Shown: positions 50,366 through 59,264, counted from the stretch's first letter. The stretch: DNA of 64,000 bases from Polyangium spumosum (GCF_009649845.1 NZ_WJIE01000001.1:620001-684000), one strand, 5' to 3'. Numbers and translations are program-made. The notes: generated by a model not told the origin, from the letters alone.

Positions 50366-51346
50366 ATGACCACGACGCGCCAACATTCCGACGAGCTACA
50401 TCTCGCGCTGTATCGAAAGATGTTCCAGATCCGCCGCTTCGAAGAGGAGGCGGCGCGCGCCTATGCGCAGGGCAAGATCGGTGGCTTCCTCCACCTCTAC
50501 ATCGGCCAGGAGGCGGTCGCGGTCGGCGCGGTCGCGGCCCTCGAGCCGACGGACTACGCGATCACCACGTACCGTGATCACGGCCTCGCCCTCGCGCGCG
50601 GGATGACCTCGCGCGCGGCGATGTCGGAGCTCTTCGGCAAGGTGACGGGGTGTTCGAAGGGCCTCGGCGGGTCGATGCATTTCTTCGACGCCGAGCACAA
50701 CATGCTCGGCGGTTACGGCATCGTCGGCGGCCACGTCCCGCTCGCGGTCGGCACGGCGTTCGCCTCGAAGTACCGCGAAGACGGCCGCGTGGCGATCGTC
50801 TTCCTCGGCGAGGGCGCGGTGAGCATCGGCGACTTCCACGAGGGCATGTCGCTCGCGGCGCTCTGGAAGTTGCCGATCGTCATCGTGGTGGAGAACAACG
50901 AGTACGCGATGGGCACCTCGCTCTCGCGCACGCTCTCGGTCGAGGACGTCTCGCTCAAGGCCGTGGGTTACGGCATGGCGCGGGATCGGTTCTTCGCGAA
51001 CCACGTGCTCGAGGTCCACGACCGCATCGGCGAGGCGATCGAGCGCGCGCGCAAGACGAGCGAGCCCACGCTGATCGAGGTGCGCACCTACCGCTTCCGC
51101 GGCCACTCGATGAGTGATCCCGGCAAGTACCGCACGCCTGCCGAGCTCGAGGAGCGCAAGCAGAAAGATCCGCTGATGGTCTCGCGCGCGGAGCTCGAGG
51201 GCAAAGGGCACAAGGAAGCGCTGGAGAAGATCGAGGCCGAGATCGAGGTCGAGATCGAGGACTGCGTGCGTTTCGCCGACGAGAGCCCCGAGCCGGGGCC
51301 CGAGCTGCTCGAGGCGACCACCTACAAGGGAGCATTCGCGCGATGA
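50366..51346 (+). CDS. pdhA: Pyruvate dehydrogenase E1 component, alpha subunit
   Basis: A 326-residue protein of the ThDP-dependent E1alpha family. It carries 'LYRKMFQIRRFEEEAARAYAQGKIGGFLHLYIGQEAVAVG', 'TTYRDHGLALARG', 'GGSMHFFD', the ThDP/Mg-binding 'GEGAVSIGDFHEG...' to 'VVENNEYAMGT', and the phosphorylation-loop equivalent 'YRFRGHSMSDPGKYR'. The complex converts pyruvate to acetyl-CoA; the E1alpha/E1beta split and the GGSMHFF motif favour pyruvate over branched-chain substrates. The stop overlaps the start of pdhB by 4 nt (ATGA). It is the first gene of a three-gene operon; no E3 gene is present in the window. Confidence 0.95.
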   Translation: MTTTRQHSDELHLALYRKMFQIRRFEEEAARAYAQGKIGGFLHLYIGQEAVAVGAVAALEPTDYAITTYRDHGLALARGMTSRAAMSELFGKVTGCSKGLGGSMHFFDAEHNMLGGYGIVGGHVPLAVGTAFASKYREDGRVAIVFLGEGAVSIGDFHEGMSLAALWKLPIVIVVENNEYAMGTSLSRTLSVEDVSLKAVGYGMARDRFFANHVLEVHDRIGEAIERARKTSEPTLIEVRTYRFRGHSMSDPGKYRTPAELEERKQKDPLMVSRAELEGKGHKEALEKIEAEIEVEIEDCVRFADESPEPGPELLEATTYKGAFAR

Positions 51347-52329
51347 GCGTCATGCGCTACAGAGAGGCCGTTCGCGCCGCCATGATCGAGGAAATGGAGC
51401 GCGACGAGCGCGTCTACCTCATCGGCGAGGAGGTCGGCGCGTACCAGGGTGCGTACAAGGTGAGCGAGGGCATGCTCGAGCGCTTCGGGCCGAAGCGCGT
51501 GATCGACGCTCCGATCACGGAGAGCGGCTTCACGGGCATCTCGATCGGCGCGGCGATGGTCGGCCTCCGGCCGATCGTCGAGTACATGACTTGGAACTTC
51601 TCGGCCGTCGCGTTTGATCAGATCCTGAACAACGCGGCGAAGATCCGGCAGATGTCGGGCGGCCAGCTCCACGTGCCGATCGTGCTGCGCGCGCCGAACG
51701 GATCGGCGCGTCAGGTGGGCTCGCAGCACTCGCACGCGATGGAGCATTTTTATGCACACGTGCCCGGGCTCAAGGTGCTCGCGCCCGCGACACCTGCGGA
51801 CGCAAAGGGCCTGCTCAAGGCGGCGATCCGCGACGACGATCCGGTGCTCTTCATGGAGAGCGAGACGCTCTACAACATGAAGGGCGAGGTCCCGGACGAT
51901 CCGGACTTCGTCGTGCCGATGGGCCAGGCGCGTGTCGCGCGTGAGGGCAAGGACGTCTCGATCATCGCCTACGGGCGCCCGGTGCACGTGGCGCTCGAGG
52001 CGGCGGCGCAGCTCGAGAAAGAGGGCATCGACGCGGAGGTCGTGGACCTGCGCTCGCTCCGCCCGCTCGACGAGCAAGCGCTCGTGCGGACCGTGCAGAA
52101 GACCCACCGCGCGGTGCTCACGTACGAGGGCTGGCCGTACGGCGGCGTGGGCGGCGAGATCGTGGATCGTATCCAGCGGCTCGCCTTCGACGAGCTCGAC
52201 GCGCCGATCCTGCGCGTCACGTTCCGCGACGTACCCATGCCGTACAACGCGAAGCTCGAGCAGTACGTCCTGCCGCAACCCGATCGGATCGCCGACGCGG
52301 TCCGCGAGGTGCTCTACCGAAAGGGCTGA
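51343..52329 (+). CDS. pdhB: Pyruvate dehydrogenase E1 component, beta subunit
   Basis: A 328-residue E1beta protein with typical segments: 'YREAVRAAMIEEMERDERVYLIGEEVGAYQGAYKVSEGM', 'GISIGAAMVGLRPIVEYM', 'GSARQVGSQHSHAMEHFYAHVPGLKV' and 'EVVDLRSLRPLDEQAL'. It forms the alpha2beta2 E1 with PdhA. The ATG overlaps the pdhA stop. A 14-bp gap separates it from the E2 gene, with GAGGGGAG in that gap as ribosome-binding site. Confidence 0.95.
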   Translation: MSVMRYREAVRAAMIEEMERDERVYLIGEEVGAYQGAYKVSEGMLERFGPKRVIDAPITESGFTGISIGAAMVGLRPIVEYMTWNFSAVAFDQILNNAAKIRQMSGGQLHVPIVLRAPNGSARQVGSQHSHAMEHFYAHVPGLKVLAPATPADAKGLLKAAIRDDDPVLFMESETLYNMKGEVPDDPDFVVPMGQARVAREGKDVSIIAYGRPVHVALEAAAQLEKEGIDAEVVDLRSLRPLDEQALVRTVQKTHRAVLTYEGWPYGGVGGEIVDRIQRLAFDELDAPILRVTFRDVPMPYNAKLEQYVLPQPDRIADAVREVLYRKG

Positions 52330-52343
52330 GGGGAGCCGATTCC

Positions 52344-53672
52344 ATGGCCAAGGTTCTCGATATGCCGAAGCTGTCCCCCACGATGGAGGAGGGACAGATC
52401 AGCGTCTGGCACAAGAAGGAAGGGGACACGATCGGCGTCGACGATCTGCTCGCCGAGGTCGAGACCGACAAGGCGACGATGGAGTATCGGTCCTTCGACA
52501 AGGGCACGATCCTCAAGATCCTCACGCCCGCAGGCAGCATGGTGCGCCTCGGACAACCGGTGGCGATCATCGGCGCGCCCGGCGAGGACGTCTCCGCGCT
52601 CCTGGCGAAGGTGGGCGGTGGTGGTGGTGCTCCGGCTCCCGCGCCCGCTCCAAAGGCCGAGGCCGCGCCCGCGCCCAAAGCCGAGCCGGCACCCAAAGCC
52701 GAGCCCGCTCCGGCGCCTGCGGCCGCTCCCGCGCCTGCTCCCGCGCCTGCTCCCGCTCCCGCGGGCGAACCCGGGCGCGTCAAAGCGTCTCCGTACGTCC
52801 GGAAGCTCGCTCGCGAGCGGGACCTGAGCCTCGCCGGGGTCACGGGGTCGGGGCCCGGCGGTCGTATCGTCGCGCGGGACCTCGACGGCCTCACGGCCGC
52901 GCCTGCCCAGCCCGCGGCCACGCAGGCCCCGGCCGCCCCTGCGCCTGCCCCGGGCGAGCTCGCCGCGCCCGAGGTGCGTCCGCTCAGCATGATGCGCAAG
53001 GCCATCGCGCGCAGGCTCGTCGAGTCGAAGCAGACCGTCCCGCATTTTTATCTGACGATCGACGTCGACGCGGATCCGCTCAATGCCCTGCGCGAGCAGA
53101 TCAACGCGGAGCTCGCCGCCGCCGCGGAGCCCGGCAAGGACGCGACCAAGATCTCGATCAACGATCTGCTGGTCAAGGCCTGCGCCATTGCATTGCGCCG
53201 CGTCCCCGAGTGCAACGCGCAATATTCGCCCGACGCGATCCTCGTGCACCGCCGCGTCGACATCTCGGTCGCCGTCGCGGTCCCCGAGGGCCTCGTCACG
53301 CCCGTCGTGCGCGACGCCGACAGGAAGAGCATCACCACGATCGCCGCGGAGATCCGCGAGCTGGCGGGCCGCGCCAAGGCGAAGAAGCTCAAGCCCGAGG
53401 AGATGGCGAACGGCACGTTCTCCATCTCGAACCTCGGCATGTACGGGATCGACGAGTTCTCCGCGGTCATCAACCCGCCCGAGGGCGCGATCCTCGCCGT
53501 CGGTCAGGTCCGGCGCGAGCCCGTCGTGAAGGGCGACGCCGTGGTCCCCGGCCGCCGCCTCGCGATGACGCTCTCCTGCGATCACCGCGTCATCGACGGC
53601 GCCGTCGGCGCGACCTTCCTGAAGGCGCTGCGGGCGCTGATCGAGCGCCCGATGCAGATCCTCGTCTCCTGA
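52344..53672 (+). CDS. pdhC: Dihydrolipoamide acetyltransferase (E2 of pyruvate dehydrogenase)
   Basis: A 442-residue E2. One lipoyl domain (1-80) carries the lipoylated Lys43 in 'ETDKATMEY'. A long Ala/Pro/Lys-rich hinge follows, then a peripheral subunit-binding domain (about 145-182; 'VKASPYVRKLARERDLSLAGVTGSGPGGRI') and the catalytic acyltransferase core (about 215-442) with the active-site SCDHRVIDG. The core transfers the acetyl group to CoA and builds the complex scaffold. A single lipoyl domain is typical outside enterobacteria. The gene ends 7 bp before a strong bidirectional hairpin. Confidence 0.95.
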   Translation: MAKVLDMPKLSPTMEEGQISVWHKKEGDTIGVDDLLAEVETDKATMEYRSFDKGTILKILTPAGSMVRLGQPVAIIGAPGEDVSALLAKVGGGGGAPAPAPAPKAEAAPAPKAEPAPKAEPAPAPAAAPAPAPAPAPAPAGEPGRVKASPYVRKLARERDLSLAGVTGSGPGGRIVARDLDGLTAAPAQPAATQAPAAPAPAPGELAAPEVRPLSMMRKAIARRLVESKQTVPHFYLTIDVDADPLNALREQINAELAAAAEPGKDATKISINDLLVKACAIALRRVPECNAQYSPDAILVHRRVDISVAVAVPEGLVTPVVRDADRKSITTIAAEIRELAGRAKAKKLKPEEMANGTFSISNLGMYGIDEFSAVINPPEGAILAVGQVRREPVVKGDAVVPGRRLAMTLSCDHRVIDGAVGATFLKALRALIERPMQILVS

Positions 53673-53679
53673 CGAGAAA

Positions 53680-53709
53680 GGGAGCGCCCCCGACGCGCGG
53701 GGCGCTCCC
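53680..53709. terminator. Strong 11-bp hairpin between the PDH operon and the VWA lipoprotein gene
   Basis: Bases 53680-53690 (GGGAGCGCCCC) pair perfectly with 53699-53709 across an 8-nt loop. It sits 7 bp after the pdhC stop and 12 bp from the stop of the convergent VWA gene. Flanks are moderately T-rich on each strand (TCCCTTCATCC and CTTTCTCGTC). Confidence 0.8.
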
Positions 53710-53721
53710 TCCCTTCATCCA

Positions 53722-55656
53722 TCACGGTTTTTCGTTCTGGCAGCTCCGCCGCGTGAGCCATTCGAGCACGGACCGCACCATCGGCCGGTAGCCGTAGGCC
53801 GGCGACGTGGTGTCGTCGAGGTTCGCCGGACAAACCGAGCCGACGACCGCCTGATCGCCGAGCGACTGGAGCAGCGCCAGGGGCCGGAGGCCCGGGTACG
53901 CCTTCGCCCGGACCTGCAGCGTGTGTTGCCCGCCGTTCGCGGGATCGGGCGCGCAGAGCGGGTTGTCGTTGTCGCTCTCGCGGCAATCGCAGACCGTGAG
54001 GTCCGGGATCGAGCAATCACGCTGCTCGCCCGGCAAGAGCGGCAGGATACACGCGTACTGGAGGTCGTCGTTGGAGATGGTCCTCTCGTGCCCGTTGATC
54101 GGGTTCGCGTGCGGCGTCGTCGCGTCGACGAGGACGTCGCCGGTGATCGGGTTCGTGCCGACGCGCTTCTGGACCGACTCGATCATGAGCGGATCGAGCG
54201 GCTTGAACTTGTGGTTCGTCAGGTTGCTGCCGATGATGACGTCCCAGGTCGAGAAGCCGGTCTCATCTATCGGCGCCGTGAGCTCGGCCGCGGACTTGAA
54301 GCCTTTTGACGCGTCGGTCGTGTCTCGCGCCACGTCCTGCCAGGGCACGCCGACGAGGCCGGTGACGAGGACCTTCGCGGGCCCGCGGACGTCCGTGAGG
54401 TCGTCGGTCGGGTCGAGGTCGGAGAAGAGCGGGTTCGGGACGAGATCGCCGGCGCGATTCGGGATCAGGTGCTCGGTGAAGGCCTGCGTGTACCGGTCGA
54501 TCGGATAGAGGAAATCGATGCCGAAGCGGCGCTTTTGATCCCAGCAGCGCAGGTTGACGCCGTCCTCCTCGGCGTCGTAGAGCGAAAGCTCGCCGTCCGG
54601 GGTCTGGCACGACGGATCGGGCGCGCACTCCCCCGGATCTTGTGCACATGATTTGCAGCACGGATCGTCCGGGTGGAGCACGCATTCCTTCCGCGCGCGT
54701 GGCATACGCACGTTCGTCGCCCCGATGCGGAGCTGGTTCACGTAATAGAACTGCCCGTACTCCTTCGTCGAGCAATCGTTCTCGTCGGTCAACATGAGCA
54801 CGGTGACGAGCGAGTCTGGCCGCAAGAACTCCGCGCGTTGCTGGAGCAACACCGTGTCGATGCCCTCCGGCATCGCCCTGTTGTTGACGACCGAGATGGT
54901 CTCGTAGGGCTCTGGATCCACGAGGAATCGGTAGATGCTCTCGAGCTGCGACTCGTAGCCGCAGCCGATCTGCCCGACGCCGAGGACCATGTCGCGCAGC
55001 GTGGGCACGAGGCCGCCGCCCATACCGTCGTCGATCTGGTCCTCGCCCGGCGGATCGAGCTTCTGCTCGGGATCCCAGGCGAGGAAGCCCTTGTTCGTGT
55101 ACGTCGGCGCCTGCGCGCCGCCACATGCATTCGTACGCGCGAGCAGGTGACCACGGTCGTTGTTCGTCGTGTTCGGGTTCGGCGCGCACTCCTTGCTGTT
55201 CGGATCCACGTTCGGGCACGAATCCGAGCCGTGTCCGCCGATGCTCGAGCTGATGACGCCGATGTGGATGTCCGAGATCGGCTCGAAGGCGCGGGAGGAC
55301 CCCGTGGGGCAGGCCTCGTCGGGCCCGCTCGGCTGCGTCGCCGAGGGCGCGCCCGACGGGCCGATGCAGGGCGGGTTCACGACCCCCTGCACGATGTCCG
55401 GGATCGCCAGGGCGAGGATGTTCTGCTTGTCGGCCATGCTGCGCGAATTGTCGATCGCGAGCAGCAGGTCGAGCTTCGTCGCCGCGACGCACGCCGCGGG
55501 CCCGCCTCCGCCTTGCGCGCCGCTGCCACCCGCGCCGCTGCCGCCGCTGTTTCCGCTGCCGCCCGTGCCGCCGCCGGCCACCTGATCGGGGCACCCCGCG
55601 AGCGCGAAGAGCGCCGAGAGGCCCAATCCGAGAATCGTCCCACGCCGACCGATCAT
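53722..55656 (-). CDS. VWA-domain-containing surface lipoprotein
   Basis: A 644-residue protein. The ATG at 55656 is preceded by GGAGG 8 bp upstream. Lipobox LAGC near residue 22, then a Gly/Ser-rich linker and a von Willebrand factor A-like domain opening with 'KLDLLLAIDNSRSMADKQ' (the DxSxS metal-binding MIDAS motif). Later segments contain 'TVLMLTDENDCST' and several cysteine-rich acidic loops, including 'DPCCKSCAQDPGECAPDPSC'. VWA domains bind ligands through a divalent cation. In myxobacteria such lipoproteins are common and unassigned. Probably periplasmic or surface-exposed. MarC follows upstream, 56 bp from the start codon, on the same strand. Confidence 0.8.
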   Translation of the reverse strand: MIGRRGTILGLGLSALFALAGCPDQVAGGGTGGSGNSGGSGAGGSGAQGGGGPAACVAATKLDLLLAIDNSRSMADKQNILALAIPDIVQGVVNPPCIGPSGAPSATQPSGPDEACPTGSSRAFEPISDIHIGVISSSIGGHGSDSCPNVDPNSKECAPNPNTTNNDRGHLLARTNACGGAQAPTYTNKGFLAWDPEQKLDPPGEDQIDDGMGGGLVPTLRDMVLGVGQIGCGYESQLESIYRFLVDPEPYETISVVNNRAMPEGIDTVLLQQRAEFLRPDSLVTVLMLTDENDCSTKEYGQFYYVNQLRIGATNVRMPRARKECVLHPDDPCCKSCAQDPGECAPDPSCQTPDGELSLYDAEEDGVNLRCWDQKRRFGIDFLYPIDRYTQAFTEHLIPNRAGDLVPNPLFSDLDPTDDLTDVRGPAKVLVTGLVGVPWQDVARDTTDASKGFKSAAELTAPIDETGFSTWDVIIGSNLTNHKFKPLDPLMIESVQKRVGTNPITGDVLVDATTPHANPINGHERTISNDDLQYACILPLLPGEQRDCSIPDLTVCDCRESDNDNPLCAPDPANGGQHTLQVRAKAYPGLRPLALLQSLGDQAVVGSVCPANLDDTTSPAYGYRPMVRSVLEWLTRRSCQNEKP

Positions 55657-55712
55657 GTCATGCCTCCTCCCAAGAAAGGATCCATCGAGGAGACATGGAG
55701 GCGAGGCGAGCG

Positions 55713-56348
55713 TCAAGGGCGCAGCAGATCACGCGCGCCGTCGGCGACGAATTGCACGGCGATGGCGGCCAGGATGAGGCCCATCACGCGCTCGAGGATC
55801 GCCACGCCGCTCTTGCCGAGCGCGCGTTGCACGAGCGGGGCCGCGCGCAGGATGAAATAAGCCGCGACAAACGTGATCGTGATGGCGAGGAGGACGGGGA
55901 GCGCGTAGACGAGGCTCCTCGTGTTGCCCTGGGACATGAGGACCATGGCGCTGGCGATCGCGCCTGGCCCGGCGAGCAGGGGCATGGCGAGGGGCACGAG
56001 CGCGACGTCCTCCTTGCGCGCGCTCTCCTCGGTCTCCTCGGGCGAGGTGCGGGTCCCTGGACGCTTGGCGCGGAGCATGTCGAGCGCGGTGAGCATGAGC
56101 AGGAGCCCGCCCGCCACGCGGAAGGCGCCCAGGCTGATGCCGAAGATCTTGAAAATGACGCCGCCGAAGATCGCGAACGTCGTGAGGATCAGGAAGCCCG
56201 TGAGGCAGGCGCGGCGCGCCATCTGGCGCGTCTTTTCGGGCGGATCGTTGGCGGTGATGGCGAGGAAAATCGGCACGACGCCGATCGGGTCGACCACGAA
56301 GAAGACCGCCGAAAGGGCGACGAAGAAAAACGTCACGAGATCGGTCAA
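55713..56348 (-). CDS. MarC/UPF0056 family inner-membrane protein
   Basis: A 211-residue protein with six predicted transmembrane helices. Family features include 'FFVVDPIGVVPIFLAITAND' near the N-terminus, 'FGISLGAFRVAGGLLLMLTALDML', 'PLAMPLLAGPGAIASAMVL' and 'LERVMGLILAAIAVQFVADGARD'. MarC was once linked to multidrug resistance, but that role was not confirmed; a transport function is assumed. Divergent from the pterin cassette. The gene is upstream of the VWA lipoprotein and may share its transcript. Confidence 0.9.
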   Translation of the reverse strand: MTDLVTFFFVALSAVFFVVDPIGVVPIFLAITANDPPEKTRQMARRACLTGFLILTTFAIFGGVIFKIFGISLGAFRVAGGLLLMLTALDMLRAKRPGTRTSPEETEESARKEDVALVPLAMPLLAGPGAIASAMVLMSQGNTRSLVYALPVLLAITITFVAAYFILRAAPLVQRALGKSGVAILERVMGLILAAIAVQFVADGARDLLRP

Positions 56349-56440
56349 GGGCGCATCCCGGGAGCGCTATAGATCCGGGACGAGCGGAACGCCAGGCTCA
56401 TGTTGTCCCGCGGAGCGCGCGAGATCGCGCAGCGAGATCG

Positions 56441-56576
56441 CCTCTAGGGGGTGAATCGGCCGGGCTCCGCCTGGCCGAGAGGGGTTCGGGGCGAAGCATG
56501 GCTTGTCCATGCGAAGCCCCGAGCGGAAACCACGGACGCGAGGCGTCCCCCTCGGGACCCGAGGTTGACGGGGGAC
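56441..56576 (+). promoter_or_regulatory. Multi-hairpin structured leader upstream of the pterin cassette (riboswitch candidate)
   Basis: Three consecutive stems precede the PTPS gene. A: 56457-56464 with 56470-56477 (8 bp, one G-U), enclosed by CCTCT (56441-56445) and AGAGG (56478-56482). B: 56487-56492 with 56516-56521 and 56496-56501 with 56507-56512, separated by a symmetric GAA/GAA internal loop, 5-nt apical loop CTTGT. C: 56545-56551 with 56570-56576 (7 bp) containing an inner CCTCGG/CCGAGG stem. The ATG at 56603 has no clear SD of its own. The density of perfect stems is unusual and suggests a structured RNA leader; no known riboswitch consensus could be confirmed by eye. Confidence 0.5.
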
Positions 56577-56602
56577 GGTGGGCGCGGTATCTCGCCCTTC
56601 TC

Positions 56603-57007
56603 ATGTTCCGCGTGACCGAAGTAGTGCGGTTTTGTTATGGCCACCGCCTGCTGGACTACGAGGGCCCGTGCGCTCGCATCCACGGCCACAACGCCCGCGT
56701 CGAGATCGAGATCTCCGCGCCCGCGCTCGACCGCAAAGGGTTCGTCGTGGACTTCTTCGACATCGAGAAGGCCGGCAAGGACTGGATCCTCTCGCAGTTC
56801 GACCACCACCTCATCCTGCGGGAGGACGACCCCGTCATTCCCTTCCTGAAGGAGGCGGGCGAGACCTTCGTGGCGCTCTCCGTCAATCCGAGCGCCGAGA
56901 ATTTCGCCAAGCTCATTTTTGATCATCTGCGCGCCCAGGGCGTGCCCGTCACGGCGGTGCGTTTTTACGAGACGGAGACGGCCGTCGCGACCTACGACGA
57001 GCGCTGA
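56603..57007 (+). CDS. 6-pyruvoyl-tetrahydropterin synthase/QueD family protein
   Basis: A 134-residue protein with the family's zinc site and catalytic residues: His14 in 'CYGHRLLDYEG', His27 and His29 in 'CARIHGHN', catalytic Cys23 four residues before His27, and Asp67-His68 in 'QFDHHLIL', plus a C-terminal Glu ('ETETAVATY'). The family either makes 6-pyruvoyl-tetrahydropterin from dihydroneopterin triphosphate or, as QueD, 6-carboxy-tetrahydropterin for queuosine. The PTR1-like reductase 9 bp downstream favours a reduced-pterin pathway over queuosine. The start is set by the conserved N-terminal strand. Confidence 0.9.
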   Translation: MFRVTEVVRFCYGHRLLDYEGPCARIHGHNARVEIEISAPALDRKGFVVDFFDIEKAGKDWILSQFDHHLILREDDPVIPFLKEAGETFVALSVNPSAENFAKLIFDHLRAQGVPVTAVRFYETETAVATYDER

Positions 57008-57016
57008 GGTGGTCCA

Positions 57017-57775
57017 ATGAGCAAGGCGGCCCTCGTCACCGGCGCAGGAAAACGTATCGGTCGCGCGATTGCGATGTCCCTCGCGCGGGACGGTTTCTCC
57101 GTCGCGGTTCACTACCACCGCTCGCGTGAAGAGGCGGAGGCCCTGGTCTCGGCCATCGAATCGGCCGGCGGGCGCGCGGCGGCGGTCCGAGCGGACCTCG
57201 CGGACGAGGCGGAGACGAGCTCGCTCGTGGAGCGCGCGGCGCGCCTCGTGGGGCCGATCGTCGCGCTGGTGAACAACGCCTCGACGTTCGAGTACGACAC
57301 GCCGGAGACGGCCACGCGCGCGAGCTGGGATCTGCACATGGAGGCGAACCTGCGGGCGCCGTTCGTGCTCACGCAGCAATTCGCGCGGGGCCTGCCCGAG
57401 GGGGACGAGGGCGCGGTGGTGAACGTGCTCGATCAACGCGTCTGGAACCTGAGCCCCCATTACACGACGTATACCGTGAGCAAGGCCGGGCTCTGGGCGC
57501 TCACGCAGTCGCTCGCGCTCGCGCTCGCTCCGCGCATCCGCGTGAACGCCGTCGGCCCCGGGCCGACCTTGCCGAGCACGCGGCAGACCCCGGAGCAGTT
57601 CGCCGCGCAATGCGCGAGGATGCCGCTCGGCCGCGGCGCCACGCCCGAGGACGTCTGTGACGCCGTGCGATTTTTGCTCTCGGCGCGCGCCGTGACGGGG
57701 CAGATGATCGCGGTCGACGGGGGGCAACACCTCGGATGGGCCACGCCGCGGCCGGAAGAATCGATGCCCGATTGA
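57017..57775 (+). CDS. PTR1/FolM-like pteridine reductase (SDR family)
   Basis: A 252-residue short-chain dehydrogenase. The cofactor motif is TGAGKRIG (8-15), the TGxxxRxG form that distinguishes pteridine reductases from common SDRs. 'ALVNNASTFEYDTP' is the NNA motif. The active site reads Asp139, Tyr152 and Lys156; the Asp lies 13 residues before the Tyr in place of the usual Ser, as in Leishmania PTR1 (Asp181-Tyr194-Lys198). This predicts NADPH-dependent reduction of a dihydro- or biopterin-type substrate. It follows the PTPS gene by 9 bp, supporting a joint pterin pathway. Confidence 0.88.
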   Translation: MSKAALVTGAGKRIGRAIAMSLARDGFSVAVHYHRSREEAEALVSAIESAGGRAAAVRADLADEAETSSLVERAARLVGPIVALVNNASTFEYDTPETATRASWDLHMEANLRAPFVLTQQFARGLPEGDEGAVVNVLDQRVWNLSPHYTTYTVSKAGLWALTQSLALALAPRIRVNAVGPGPTLPSTRQTPEQFAAQCARMPLGRGATPEDVCDAVRFLLSARAVTGQMIAVDGGQHLGWATPRPEESMPD

Positions 57776-57824
57776 CCTGTATCCGCAGGATCCCCCTCAC
57801 GGGGGCGGGAGGCGAGAGGTTTTC

Positions 57825-59264
57825 ATGAGCGCGACGGTGATCCCCACGGCCCCCGGCGAGAACTTCCTCGGCCACGGCCACCAGCTCCAGTACGATCGAT
57901 TGCCCTTTTTTCGGCGCGTCGCCGAGCTCGGCGACGTCGTCGCGACCCGGATGCTCCACCGGCCCATTTATTTCGTGAACGCGCCCGCGGCCGCGCACGA
58001 GATGCTGGTGGAGAAGGCGCGGAGCTTCGAGAAGTCGCCGGGGATCCGGATCCTGCTCCACGATCTCGCGGGCCAGGGCCTCTTCACGAGCGAGGGGGAT
58101 CTCTGGAAGCGCCAGCGCCGCTTGCTCTCGCCGCTTTTTCACCCGACGCAGCTCCAGACCTACGTGAGCGCCATGAACGGCGAGGCCTTGCGCGCCCGCG
58201 AGCGGCTCCGGGACGGCGATCGGGTCGACCTCGCGGCCGAGACGACGCGGATCGCGATGAGCGTCGTCGGCCGCGCCCTCTTCGACGCGCGCACCTTCGA
58301 CGAGGCCGACGAGCTCGGCGAGGCGCTCACGATCGCGCTCGGCTGGGTCAACGATCGCCTGGCGACGCCGTTCATGGCCATCCAGCTCGCGGCGCTGGAG
58401 ATGACCGAATCCCTCGACGGCAAGCTCCCCCCTTTCCTCGACGACGTCCGCGCCCGCGTCCGCGCCGCGCTCGACGGGCCGGTCTTGATACCCGGCCGGC
58501 ACGATCCCACCGTCCGGCGCGCGCTCGAGGTCCTGGACGGACGTATTCATGCCATGATCGACGAGCGCCGCGCGCATCCGGCCGATCGAAAGGATCTGCT
58601 CACGCGGCTGCTCCAGGCGCGCGACGCCGATCTCGGCGGCGAGGGCATGAGCGACAAGCAGGTCCGCGACGAGGCCAATACGCTCTTCATCGCGGGGCAC
58701 GAGACCACGGCGACGGCGCTCGCCTGGTCGTTTTATTTGCTCGCGCGGGATCCTGCGGCGCGCGCGAAGGTGCAGGCCGAGGCCGACGCCTTCGGCCCCG
58801 ACGGCCCCACGTCCTACGACCCGGAAAAACTCGCCTACACGACGCGGGTCTTCAAGGAGGCGCTGCGCCTCTATCCGCCCGTCATCGTGCTCCCGCGGCG
58901 CGCGCTCGAGCCCGTGCAGATCGGCGGCCATGCCTTCCCGGATCGCACCATCTTTTTCGTCAACGTCTATGGCATGCACCTGCGCCGCGATTGCCATCCC
59001 GAGCCGGATCGGTTCGATCCGGCTCGCTTCACCCCGGAGAACGAGGCGAGGCGCCCGAAGTCGGCGTGGATCCCCTTCGGCGTGGGGCCTCGCGTGTGTA
59101 TCGGCAACCATTTCGCGTTGATGGAGGGGCCCGTCGTGCTCGCCACGTTGATGCGTGGTTTGTCGTTCGAGGTCGAGCCCCGGGACGTCGAGCCCGAGAC
59201 CTTCGCCACGCTCCGGCCCAAAGGCGGCGTCTGGGCGCGCGTCCGCCGCCTCGATTCGCGCTGA
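57825..59264 (+). CDS. Cytochrome P450
   Basis: A 479-residue P450. It has the I-helix 'LFIAGHETTATALAWSFYLLARDP' with the acid-alcohol-type pair, the E-x-x-R in 'FKEALRLYPP', the PxRx region 'PDRFDPARFTPEN' and the haem-binding loop 'IPFGVGPRVCIGNHFALME' with Cys425. No membrane anchor or signal peptide is visible, so it is a soluble bacterial class needing separate redox partners, which are not encoded nearby. Sequence features (GPRVCIGNHFALMEG) resemble fatty-acid or terpenoid hydroxylating CYPs. It lies 49 bp after the pterin reductase gene with a GGGAGG-type ribosome site; co-transcription is plausible. Confidence 0.93.
   Translation: MSATVIPTAPGENFLGHGHQLQYDRLPFFRRVAELGDVVATRMLHRPIYFVNAPAAAHEMLVEKARSFEKSPGIRILLHDLAGQGLFTSEGDLWKRQRRLLSPLFHPTQLQTYVSAMNGEALRARERLRDGDRVDLAAETTRIAMSVVGRALFDARTFDEADELGEALTIALGWVNDRLATPFMAIQLAALEMTESLDGKLPPFLDDVRARVRAALDGPVLIPGRHDPTVRRALEVLDGRIHAMIDERRAHPADRKDLLTRLLQARDADLGGEGMSDKQVRDEANTLFIAGHETTATALAWSFYLLARDPAARAKVQAEADAFGPDGPTSYDPEKLAYTTRVFKEALRLYPPVIVLPRRALEPVQIGGHAFPDRTIFFVNVYGMHLRRDCHPEPDRFDPARFTPENEARRPKSAWIPFGVGPRVCIGNHFALMEGPVVLATLMRGLSFEVEPRDVEPETFATLRPKGGVWARVRRLDSR

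Noticed and set aside
56498-56602. An earlier ATG at 56498 in frame with the PTPS gene
   Set aside because: It lies inside leader hairpin B and adds 35 residues with no family similarity; the conserved fold starts at 56603.
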